Shown one piece after another: positions 7,101 through 13,198 of a stretch of DNA of 13,198 nucleotides. Each line of letters begins with the position of its first letter. Position 1 is the stretch's first letter. The translations under genes and the position numbers were made by a program. A model generated the notes under the pieces. It saw nothing but the letters and a program-made list of their open reading frames with translations, was not told the DNA's origin and made no database searches. This DNA is from CALVJJ01 sp045538425 (lineage in GTDB: Bacteria > Bacillota > Clostridia > Christensenellales > UBA1242): the NCBI GenBank assembly GCA_045538425.1, contig JAZSRJ010000005.1:1-13198 (forward strand), written 5' to 3'.

Positions 7101-7359
7101 CCTGATGATTGATAGTGATGACTTAGCGAAATTGACTGATTTTGCGTTTGGTATGGCTCAAAAAGCTTTTGCTTCTATTATGGAAGGTAATATTACACCT
7201 TACCCTATGCAAAATGGGGATAAGTTGGTGTGTGATTATTGTCCATATCTTGCGATGTGTAAATTTCATCAAGGAAAAGGTGACGCAAAAAGAATGATTG
7301 AGAAAAAGACATTTGCTCAACTTTTTGCAAAGGAGGATGAAGATGGCACTCACAATTAA
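4144..7359 (+). CDS. addB: AddB subunit of the AddAB helicase-nuclease
   Basis: This 1071-residue protein is the second subunit of AddAB (the RecBCD counterpart), which resects double-strand DNA ends and loads RecA. The C-terminal RecB-type nuclease is complete: His770 (GDILHMF), Asp872 (GKIDRID), Asp885-Tyr-Lys887 (VIDYKTG) and the QLLIY motif at 905-909. The four iron-sulphur cysteines are Cys740 (FYACPYQHFM) and Cys1030, Cys1033 and Cys1039 (CDYCPYLAMC), matching the C...C-x2-C-x5-C pattern of AddB. The N-terminal end departs from the family: where a GxxGxGK[ST] Walker A loop is usual (GRSGSGKT in B. subtilis), it reads APTLGKA at 7-13. ATG 4144 follows GAGGAG. The stop overlaps the first codons of addA by 17 bases. 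Length is slightly under the B. subtilis protein. Confidence 0.96.
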   Translation: MLTFYVAPTLGKANDMVLDTIAKRRDRKSRVLVLTPDRINFDMQSKIFDVLGEKSLFDVEVNTLTRIVHKYLDHHGRSGDVLTKQAGVSVVKKIILDHKDQLESFSKSSRYDGFASVLYEMICLLKSCNITPSMVVEPTKRTMLTKKLKDIAFVYEQYEEFLSHDFTDSFNRLDLYCSLLTKEDFDGVEVLFVGFEDVTKKMMDIILKMSRLTQVGFACAYQKKDNAANYMMYRTAPFLSMVDYATTQGVAYEIENGVGYDADYTFLSSHLFGVSNQKHALVDSKYHIWQADNKKDEVAYLMRRIGYDVVSGHSTYDDHTIVVASYHTYRTLLKEEALLCNVPLYLDESDSFVDHGYVRVLFALLEFLQHPHHAKEFITLAKQDLFGLSRDLVEYFEQKIQYLGYAQITPKVLELCGEQDGSRQLIAFYEMLQNCAKQFLESVTIGEKISITKQLFETIGYAEYLEKQVVIHGQAGAYELSRTTAQLLKKWDTLLVEVDKVLGGHACTMEEYVAILRSTAKDITISLPPVTHHSVKVLDMTKSQITESKYVYFVGCNAGHFPTTLADNGIVTDEEMLQLSYAKQLSPTIAELNDRAKRKLLDALLVGKEVVLSFASSDDQGNTCMPATVVDQLNIMLGVALMPISSSLDLLSNVMLQDKALMELQSFSYPLIKDRYARLVHNVQAEEVVTHLSSIAQLCDKDYLARCYDPYDRQKLDNCQHLFFPKGHTSVSQLEKFYACPYQHFMQYGLRVKPAQDSRMESNHFGDILHMFCMRFVQYLQNNKADNTALDKVSIILHTILQQPEYERFLRDESNYYAIQGLYEEVKRIGKAILEERQHSCYVPVVLEGGFGTGGIELWHEGQKISLVGKIDRIDGYQNFFRVIDYKTGADSFSYTDVASGKKLQLLIYVMAYANQSHKTPVSAVYLPIRNQFQKEENVGYRFDGVIPNTLEQLQAMDDRLKEGGYTSNVIKVATNDQAAIARKNDLMIDSDDLAKLTDFAFGMAQKAFASIMEGNITPYPMQNGDKLVCDYCPYLAMCKFHQGKGDAKRMIEKKTFAQLFAKEDEDGTHN
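7329..7336 (+). promoter_or_regulatory. Ribosome binding site that fixes the addA start
   Basis: AAAGGAGG lies six bases before ATG 7343, within the end of addB. It selects this start over an in-frame ATG at 7298, which lacks such a site and would add 15 residues not expected in AddA. Confidence 0.85.
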
Positions 7360-10300
7360 TCAACAACAATTTGTCAATCAAAAAGATAGCAATGTATTGG
7401 TTTCGGCTAGCGCTGGTTGTGGTAAAACAACTACTATGATAGAAAAATTAATTGAATTGATTTTGAAAGAAAAAGTGGATGTGTCTCAATTGTTGGTTGT
7501 AACGTTTACCAATGCTGCTGGCAACGAGATGAGACAAAAGTTGTACAAACGTCTTTATCGTACTATTTTGGAAGAGCAATTAGAGGAAGATGAAAAAACA
7601 AGATTGATGCAACAATTAGAAAATGTTTATCAAGCGGATATTGGTACATTGCATGCTATCTGTAAAAAATTGATTGAAAAATATTTTTATGTGATTGATC
7701 TAGATCCTCAGTTTGTTATCTTGGAAGATAATGAGTGTAGTTATCTTTTGACATCTGCGATAGAAGAAGTAATCAAAGAGTATATACAAGAAAAAGACGA
7801 TGCGTTCCGTAATTTGTTTGAATATTTCAATAAGAAAAGAAAAAACACGCATCTTATACAAGTATTGATGCAATTGTATCACTATCTAACCTCAAAAACA
7901 GATAAAGAATTGTGGAAGAAACAAATGGAGTATTCAGCCACTATAAAAACAATTGGTCAGCATCCAGTGATAGAGTATCTCTATACTTACTTTTATCATG
8001 TATTTTCCGCAATACAAAAAGAAGTGCATCAGTTGTTAGCAGATAGCAAAGTGTTGGGTTTAGATACTTATAGCGAGTCACTTCAATTATCCAATCACTA
8101 TCTCAAAGAGATATTGTCAACAAAAGATTTGTTTGCAATGGATCAAGCAATTAATAGGGTCGATCTAAAAGATCTACGTATTCGTACAACGAAAAAAGTA
8201 GATCCAGAATGTGTGGATTTTGTTGAAGAGTATAAGACGCTAATTGGAGAGACTACTAGACCTTCATGGGATAGTGTTCGTGGTGTTATTTTGTATTATC
8301 AAAAGTATGTACAACTGGAAGAGGGGACACTCAATGTGATGTCCATCTTGTCCAGAATGCACTTGGTGCAAGATGTTGTAGAAAAATTATTTGAAGCAGA
8401 AAATAGAGTTGCGAAAAAGTACGCAGAATTAAAAGCAAAACGCAATGGTCTTGATTTTAATGATTTAGAACATCTTACATTACAAATATTGCAAAATGAA
8501 GAAGCGCGAAAAGAGATAGCACATCATTACCAAGCGGTCTTCGTGGATGAATATCAAGATATCAATGAGATTCAGGAAAGTATTATATCTCAGTTGGCTG
8601 CTCTATCTAGATTGTATATGATTGGGGATGTGAAGCAAAGTATCTATGGCTTTCGTAATTGTACTCCAGATATATTCTTGGAAAAAAGTAGGCGCTTTGC
8701 TTTGGATGGCATAGAGAATATCTTAATTGGACTCAATGATAACTTCCGTAGCCATGGCAACATCTTGGCATTCGTGAATGATGTCTGTGATTATCTTATG
8801 ACACCTACTACGATTGGAATTGATTATCGACAAGATAGTAGGTTGTGTCCAGGTATGGTCAGTCAAACTGAAGCTAATGGGGGAGATGTGCTGATTCGTC
8901 TTATTGAAAAAGAGGATCTAGACAAAGAGTTGCAGATTCAACTCCAAGCAGAAGAAGTTTTGTCTATGATTGTAAAGCATATTGGTCAAGCATATACTCC
9001 AATTGGTTCTAGCGAGGTTAAGTATTTTGATTATAAAGATTTTGCTGTCCTAACTCGTAATAAGGGTGAGTTGGTGGAAAGAATGTATGACTTATTGACA
9101 CAAAATGGTATTCCTGTGGCAACGTCATTCAATTCCAACTTATTCAAAACTGAAGAGATTATGTTAATGATAGCCATTTTAGAGGTTTTGAACAATGCTA
9201 AGAATGAACTTGCGTATGTTACGGTATTGCTTAGTCCTATTGGTCAACTTACCGAACAAGATTTAGTCAATATTAAGCAAAAAGACAAATCTATAATGGA
9301 GAGTTTGCTCTTGTGTGCTCAAGATAATCACGTTGCAAAATGCATGGATGCCTTTGTACAAAAGTATCGAGAATATTTGGTGCATCATACAGTTGTTGAG
9401 ACGTTAGAGACTATACTGAATCAATATGATCTCATACATTATTTTGGCACATTGCCGGATGGCTTAAGTAGAGTCAATCATATCAAAGTATTTTTAACTT
9501 TAATTGGTAATGATAGCATTAATTACAACTTGTCCAAGACAATCGAATATATTAAGGTCTTGCAAGAAAAAGAAAACTTTGAGATTAGTGTAGCAAGTAG
9601 CGACAATAGTGTGCAGATGATGACCATGCACAAATCAAAAGGTTTAGAATATCCATTTGTCATTATTGCCGGTCTAGGTAACAATTTTAATGAAGAACTT
9701 GTGAGACAAGAATTGGTGTTGTCTAATCGCTTTGGGGTAGGAATGCGTTATCGAGACGTAGAAAAAAGAGTGGAAAAAAGCAATTTGCTTCGATCTGCGT
9801 GCATTCTTGATAAGATGACAGAAGAAAGAAAAGAAGAGATTCGGTTGTTGTATGTGGCTCTAACACGTGCCAAAAACAAATTGGCACTCGTTGGGTGCGC
9901 AAAACAAAAAGTGTTGACTAAGTCCCCATTGCAATGCAAAAGTCATATGGAAATGATTTTATCAAGTATGCCAAGCGCATTACAGGATAATATATGGCAA
10001 CAACAAGAATTGATATCGCAATTTGGTGCAAGCAAAATAGCGGTAAAAGTAGTGGATGGTGTAGCCGATGTCCCAATTGTTACAGCACAAAAACCAATAT
10101 TAACAAAACAAGATGATGTGCTTGTAGAAAAATTGCATCAATTGTGTGAGAAAAGTCAAACATATATTGTACAAGAACCAATAGCACTTAAAAATACGGT
10201 AAGTCAAATTTTGATGGAAGATAGTATGAATTATACCAACACGATAGAGTCTCCACATGAATTTTATTTGGCTGAAGCATCAAGTGTATCTCTTGCATCC

Positions 10301-10783
10301 AAGATTGGTACTGCTTATCACAAAGTTGTAGAACTAATGGATTTTAGGTTTGAGCAAAACGCTCAACAAGTATTGAATCGTTTGATCGCCAATAAGCAAA
10401 TAGATCCAGATGTTGTACCATACATACAATGTGACAAAATTGACCGAGCCATTGTTACGATTAGTCAATGGGTTGGGAAAAATAGTGTTGTATTAAAAGA
10501 AGCACAGTTCATGTACAAAGATAAGCATAAGAATTTGGTAAAAGGTAGCCAGATTGATCAACCAATCTTAATACAAGGTATGGTGGATTGCTTAATTATC
10601 AATGGCAAAACTGGTTATTTGATTGATTACAAAACAAACAAAAATTGTTCTATTGTTGCGTTGAAAGAGAAATATCAAAAGCAGTTAGAATTGTATAGTT
10701 TAGCGGTAAAAGAGGCTTATCATTTGGACGAAATTAAGTCATTTATTTATGCTTTTGATCATGAAAAATTGATAGAAATGTAG
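7343..10783 (+). CDS. addA: AddA subunit of the AddAB helicase-nuclease
   Basis: This 1146-residue protein is the UvrD-type helicase and nuclease subunit of AddAB. A Q-motif (LTINQQQ, 3-9) is followed by Walker A ASAGCGKT (22-29), motif Ia TFTNAAGNEM, motif II VDEYQD (401-406), motif III GDVKQSIYGFR (from 428), motif IV NFRSH, motif V TMHKSKGLE and motif VI YVALTRA (837-843). The C-terminal RecB-type nuclease has His993 (GTAYHKV), Asp1082 (GMVD), Asp1095-Tyr-Lys1097 (IDYKTN) and QLELY. In the family AddA is the motor that unwinds the end 3' to 5', and its nuclease cuts one strand. The 17-base overlap with addB implies translational coupling and balanced subunit amounts. All catalytic residues are present. 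The gene ends in TAG four bases before a terminator. Confidence 0.98.
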   Translation: MALTINQQQFVNQKDSNVLVSASAGCGKTTTMIEKLIELILKEKVDVSQLLVVTFTNAAGNEMRQKLYKRLYRTILEEQLEEDEKTRLMQQLENVYQADIGTLHAICKKLIEKYFYVIDLDPQFVILEDNECSYLLTSAIEEVIKEYIQEKDDAFRNLFEYFNKKRKNTHLIQVLMQLYHYLTSKTDKELWKKQMEYSATIKTIGQHPVIEYLYTYFYHVFSAIQKEVHQLLADSKVLGLDTYSESLQLSNHYLKEILSTKDLFAMDQAINRVDLKDLRIRTTKKVDPECVDFVEEYKTLIGETTRPSWDSVRGVILYYQKYVQLEEGTLNVMSILSRMHLVQDVVEKLFEAENRVAKKYAELKAKRNGLDFNDLEHLTLQILQNEEARKEIAHHYQAVFVDEYQDINEIQESIISQLAALSRLYMIGDVKQSIYGFRNCTPDIFLEKSRRFALDGIENILIGLNDNFRSHGNILAFVNDVCDYLMTPTTIGIDYRQDSRLCPGMVSQTEANGGDVLIRLIEKEDLDKELQIQLQAEEVLSMIVKHIGQAYTPIGSSEVKYFDYKDFAVLTRNKGELVERMYDLLTQNGIPVATSFNSNLFKTEEIMLMIAILEVLNNAKNELAYVTVLLSPIGQLTEQDLVNIKQKDKSIMESLLLCAQDNHVAKCMDAFVQKYREYLVHHTVVETLETILNQYDLIHYFGTLPDGLSRVNHIKVFLTLIGNDSINYNLSKTIEYIKVLQEKENFEISVASSDNSVQMMTMHKSKGLEYPFVIIAGLGNNFNEELVRQELVLSNRFGVGMRYRDVEKRVEKSNLLRSACILDKMTEERKEEIRLLYVALTRAKNKLALVGCAKQKVLTKSPLQCKSHMEMILSSMPSALQDNIWQQQELISQFGASKIAVKVVDGVADVPIVTAQKPILTKQDDVLVEKLHQLCEKSQTYIVQEPIALKNTVSQILMEDSMNYTNTIESPHEFYLAEASSVSLASKIGTAYHKVVELMDFRFEQNAQQVLNRLIANKQIDPDVVPYIQCDKIDRAIVTISQWVGKNSVVLKEAQFMYKDKHKNLVKGSQIDQPILIQGMVDCLIINGKTGYLIDYKTNKNCSIVALKEKYQKQLELYSLAVKEAYHLDEIKSFIYAFDHEKLIEM

Positions 10784-10786
10784 AGG

Positions 10787-10819
10787 ATTATCCCAATTTG
10801 TTTTTGGGATAATTTTTTT
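10787..10819 (+). terminator. Intrinsic terminator of the addBA operon
   Basis: A 10-bp stem ATTATCCCAA (10787-10796) / TTGGGATAAT (10804-10813) with a 7-base loop is followed by a run of T to 10819. It begins three bases after the addA stop codon. Confidence 0.9.
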
Positions 10820-10848
10820 ATTTTTTTTCAAAACTATGGTAAAAAAGT

Positions 10849-10878
10849 TTGGTAAACTAAAGTACTTTGTGATATACT
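10849..10878 (+). promoter_or_regulatory. Promoter of the coiled-coil membrane protein gene
   Basis: -35 TTGGTA (10849-10854), an 18-base spacer and -10 TATACT (10873-10878) preceded by an extended -10 TG (10870-10871). The transcript should start near 10885, giving a leader of about 60 bases that contains the dyad at 10897-10915. Confidence 0.62.
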
Positions 10879-10896
10879 ACTACTGATATAGTGGAG

Positions 10897-10915
10897 TATG
10901 GTCAATTTGACCATA
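10897..10915. promoter_or_regulatory. Perfect 19-base dyad in the leader of the coiled-coil gene
   Basis: TATGGTCAA, a central T, then TTGACCATA: nine-base arms with perfect symmetry. It lies about 12 bases after the predicted transcription start and 29 bases before ATG 10945. As DNA it looks like a repressor operator acting as a roadblock; as RNA it would form an 8-bp hairpin with an AUU loop. It has no T run, so it is not a terminator. Confidence 0.5.
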
Positions 10916-10930
10916 TTCTTCATTACAAAA

Positions 10931-10935
10931 GGGAG
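10931..10935 (+). promoter_or_regulatory. Ribosome binding site that fixes the start at 10945
   Basis: GGGAG lies nine bases before ATG 10945. The longer frame starting with GTG at 10891 runs through the dyad and has no ribosome site, so the 742-residue reading is preferred. Confidence 0.72.
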
Positions 10936-10944
10936 AATATAAAA

Positions 10945-13173
10945 ATGGGAAATTTTTTAATGGGAGCTACGAATATTTTTTCACTTGTAACTGAGTTTTT
11001 GGGAAGACTCATGAAAATTGTTACAATGGAATATTTGTTCTTAGGGTCTATTGGGTTGTTGGTACTAACATGGTTAGTTACCATTTTCCGTACGAGATCT
11101 TCATACGAACTTCGTTTGTTAAAATCTGTTGCGAGAATGAACAAGTATTTTGGAAGATATCCACAAATTGAAGAAAGCAATTTGATCGAATTCAACAACA
11201 TGATGAGAAGAGTGCCAGCTACACTACGTTATCGTTGGCAAGAGTACATGCTCAATCGTGATCAAATGCCTAGTCAATATATCAACCAACGCAACTGTCT
11301 TGATACACCTAGCAAAACAAGTAGTTATACCAATACAGTAAAAGCATGCAAAATGTTTACCATTGTTATTGCAGTTATTTCTTTATTGTTAGGGATGGGA
11401 TCGGCAGCAATTCAATCACCACTTGCAGGATCTAACACTTTTGGAAGCAATATTGCAAGTGTGGTTGCCAATATTTTCGCTAGTCTTGTTATTCCAGTAC
11501 TTGTTCTTGCATTTGGATATTTGTTCATCATTTTCCTCAATGCAAGACAAACAGCTATTACATCAGATTTGTATTATACTTTCCATGAGTTTGAAAGAGC
11601 ACTAGATAAAGCTTGTGTAACTATGCCAGAGTATGTTGATTACGAAGTTTTATTCACACCAAAGGAAATTAGCAAAGGTATTCCTGCTCTTGAAGAATAT
11701 CTTGAAAAGATGAAAATTCAAGAACAAAAGAAAAAAGACGAAGAGGATCTTGCACCAGTTCAATATGAAGATTATGAATTTGAAAAATTAGGTGTAGAAA
11801 ACTCCCTATTATTAGATCGTGCGATGATGGAAAGTGAAAAATATCTTACCATCAAAAATAATTTGACAGAACGTATTAAAGATATTGAGAAAAAACAATA
11901 TACTTTACAAAAAGCATTTGACGAACAAACAAAGGATTATGAAAGAAGAATCCAAGCTAGCAATGAGAGTATTGGTCAGCTTAACGAACAAATGCAAAAT
12001 ACCACAAGTAAAATTGAATCTAACTATATTAGAAAAAGAGTAAATGATGAGCAACAAAGATTGCAACAAGTTTTGTCCGATCAAGATAATGCTCAACAAA
12101 GATTCAAAAAAGACCAAGATATTATGCAAGCCGAAATCGACAAATATAAGGCTGATATTGAAAAGAGAAAAGGTCTTGCTCAAGAAGCAATGATTGCAGA
12201 GTGTAAGACTTATGTTAATAAGGTGTATGAAAAAGTTAGTCGTGTTGCTTTAGAAAAAATTGAACCATATACTCAACAATTGGAAGAACAACAAAACGAA
12301 CTCAAAACCAATATTACAACTCTAGATAACCAAGCAATTGAAAAGATGGAAGTGATCAAAGCCATGGAAGAAAAATTGGCTAATCTTGAACATCAATTCA
12401 ACTTAAAGACTGCAGAAATTGAAGCAATGAGATCTGTAAAAGAATACTTTACATCAGATGAATTCTTCAAGAGAGTCGCTCTTAATAAAAAAGATCTTAA
12501 AGAATATGTAAAAAGTGGTCAAAGCGAACGTGCATTAGTAGCAGACAAGCAATATGATGGTGCTTTTACAGATGCAGATTTAGATGCAGCATATGGTATC
12601 GATAACCAATCTACTGTAGACCAAAATGGATACGAACTTAATGATCCAGCTGTCGTTGCATCACTTGAAAACAATCATGAAGAATTGCAAAAAGCACTTG
12701 CAGAAATTGAAGTTTTGAAACAAGAGAACCAACAACTTACACAAGAAAAAGAACAAATGTTGGAAGAGAAAAAAGCTCTTGTTGAAGAAAAAAATCAAGT
12801 TACTGAAGAAAAAGTTCGTGCAGAAAAAGAAAAAGAAGATGCGCTTCTTGCAAATGAAAAATTAGAAACAGCCAATGCTAATTTGACCAAAGAACAAGAT
12901 AACTTAAAAAAGACAATTGATGATGCATTATCTTCTATTTCAAATAAAGAAAAAGAAGCTGTTCAAGATAAGAAAGTTCAAAACTTGAAAAACATCAAAA
13001 TTAGTCATATTCCATATACTGGAAAATATAGTGCAACCAAAAAGACAAAACGCACAAAAAACACTAATACGTTAAAAAATAGTCTAAACAAATTGTTGTC
13101 AACAGTTGATAGACTTAACGAAACAAAAACTGTAACACAAAATGCAAAAGTAACAAAGAGTAAGAAGAAATAA
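10945..13173 (+). CDS. Membrane protein with ExbB/TolQ-like topology and a long coiled-coil tail
   Basis: I do not recognise this 742-residue protein. Hydrophobic segments lie at about 29-48, 137-156 and 170-199, separated by an 88-residue charged loop and a short loop. That spacing is the one seen in ExbB/TolQ proton-channel subunits (segment, long cytoplasmic loop, hairpin of two segments). The third segment carries a central proline (Pro184) and runs into NARQ and then FHEFERAL, loosely like the end of TolQ. No acidic residue sits in the membrane segments. After it come about 500 mostly charged residues: a predicted coiled coil at about 245-500, a non-coiled acidic stretch (about 535-572), a second KE/Q-rich coiled coil (about 572-665) and a Lys-rich tail (about 685-742). 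This layout also recalls ZorA of the Zorya system, but no MotB/ExbD/ZorB-like partner is visible. Its stop shares a base with the next start. Confidence 0.85.
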   Translation: MGNFLMGATNIFSLVTEFLGRLMKIVTMEYLFLGSIGLLVLTWLVTIFRTRSSYELRLLKSVARMNKYFGRYPQIEESNLIEFNNMMRRVPATLRYRWQEYMLNRDQMPSQYINQRNCLDTPSKTSSYTNTVKACKMFTIVIAVISLLLGMGSAAIQSPLAGSNTFGSNIASVVANIFASLVIPVLVLAFGYLFIIFLNARQTAITSDLYYTFHEFERALDKACVTMPEYVDYEVLFTPKEISKGIPALEEYLEKMKIQEQKKKDEEDLAPVQYEDYEFEKLGVENSLLLDRAMMESEKYLTIKNNLTERIKDIEKKQYTLQKAFDEQTKDYERRIQASNESIGQLNEQMQNTTSKIESNYIRKRVNDEQQRLQQVLSDQDNAQQRFKKDQDIMQAEIDKYKADIEKRKGLAQEAMIAECKTYVNKVYEKVSRVALEKIEPYTQQLEEQQNELKTNITTLDNQAIEKMEVIKAMEEKLANLEHQFNLKTAEIEAMRSVKEYFTSDEFFKRVALNKKDLKEYVKSGQSERALVADKQYDGAFTDADLDAAYGIDNQSTVDQNGYELNDPAVVASLENNHEELQKALAEIEVLKQENQQLTQEKEQMLEEKKALVEEKNQVTEEKVRAEKEKEDALLANEKLETANANLTKEQDNLKKTIDDALSSISNKEKEAVQDKKVQNLKNIKISHIPYTGKYSATKKTKRTKNTNTLKNSLNKLLSTVDRLNETKTVTQNAKVTKSKKK

Positions 13174-13198
13174 TGTCAAAATTATATTTTAAGTATGG
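13173..13198 (+). CDS. tdk: Probable thymidine kinase, N-terminus only (cut by window end)
   Basis: ATG at 13173-13175 overlaps the TAA stop of the previous gene (TAATG). The eight complete codons and the first two bases of a ninth read MSKLYFKY-G. This closely resembles the start of bacterial thymidine kinases of the Tdk type, which begin [AG]-x-L-Y-[FY]-[KR]-Y-G just before the P-loop. The P-loop itself is outside the window, so the call rests on about eight residues. Only a weak purine-rich site (AAGAAGAA) precedes it, so translation probably depends on coupling to the upstream gene. Tdk phosphorylates thymidine in salvage. Confidence 0.55.

Noticed and set aside
7298..7342. Longer AddA starting at ATG 7298.
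   Set aside because: AAAGGAGG at 7329-7336 clearly serves ATG 7343, and the extra basic residues would be AddB coding sequence read in another frame.
10891..10944. Longer coiled-coil protein starting at GTG 10891.
   Set aside because: It would translate the 19-base dyad and has no ribosome site, whereas ATG 10945 has GGGAG upstream.
10945..13173. Calling the coiled-coil protein ZorA and the region a Zorya defence system.
   Set aside because: No ZorB, ZorC, ZorD or ZorE gene is present, the neighbours are addA and a likely tdk, and the resemblance is architectural only.
1..13198. CRISPR arrays, tRNA or rRNA genes, insertion sequences, integrases or attachment sites.
   Set aside because: No regularly spaced direct repeats, cloverleaf sequence, transposase frame or flanking repeat pair was seen by eye on either strand.

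Overview
The window is AT-rich, has consensus sigma-70/sigma-A promoters and strong AGGAGG-type ribosome binding sites, and uses the standard code: every tryptophan seen is TGG, and TAA, TAG and TGA all end genes. AddAB with an iron-sulphur AddB, paired YugP-like membrane peptidases and a DUF1540-like cysteine protein together suggest a low-GC Gram-positive (Bacillota), probably clostridial. No rRNA, tRNA, CRISPR array, insertion sequence or integrase is visible, so this looks like ordinary chromosome.

Left part (1-3818). The end of rplL (ribosomal protein L7/L12) runs in from the left and stops at an intrinsic terminator. It converges on rplI (ribosomal protein L9), which has its own near-consensus promoter and a hairpin that should sit at the very 5' end of its mRNA. 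Divergent from rplI is a 111-residue protein with two DUF1540-like cysteine motifs. Its stop codon lies in a two-way terminator shared with the converging gene. That minus-strand block holds, in transcription order, an unrecognised 308-residue protein with a Cys/His-rich patch and two tandem paralogous membrane zinc peptidases of the YugP type.

Middle part (3819-10819). An 84-residue helical protein of unknown function precedes addB and addA. AddB and AddA form the AddAB helicase-nuclease that processes double-strand DNA ends for RecA-dependent repair. The two genes overlap by 17 bases. AddA has all its helicase and nuclease motifs. AddB keeps the nuclease motif and the four iron-sulphur cysteines but has a degraded N-terminal Walker A loop. 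A strong terminator closes the operon.

Right part (10820-13198). A new promoter and a perfect 19-base dyad precede a 742-residue membrane protein. It has three membrane segments spaced as in ExbB/TolQ, then a very long predicted coiled-coil tail and a basic C-terminus. It is unrecognised and is the most interesting gene here. Its stop codon overlaps the start of a gene cut off by the window edge, whose first residues look like thymidine kinase.

Several starts were moved inward from the longest possible reading frame because a ribosome binding site, or a promoter lying over the longer start, decides the matter: 3732 (minus), 3819, 7343 and 10945.
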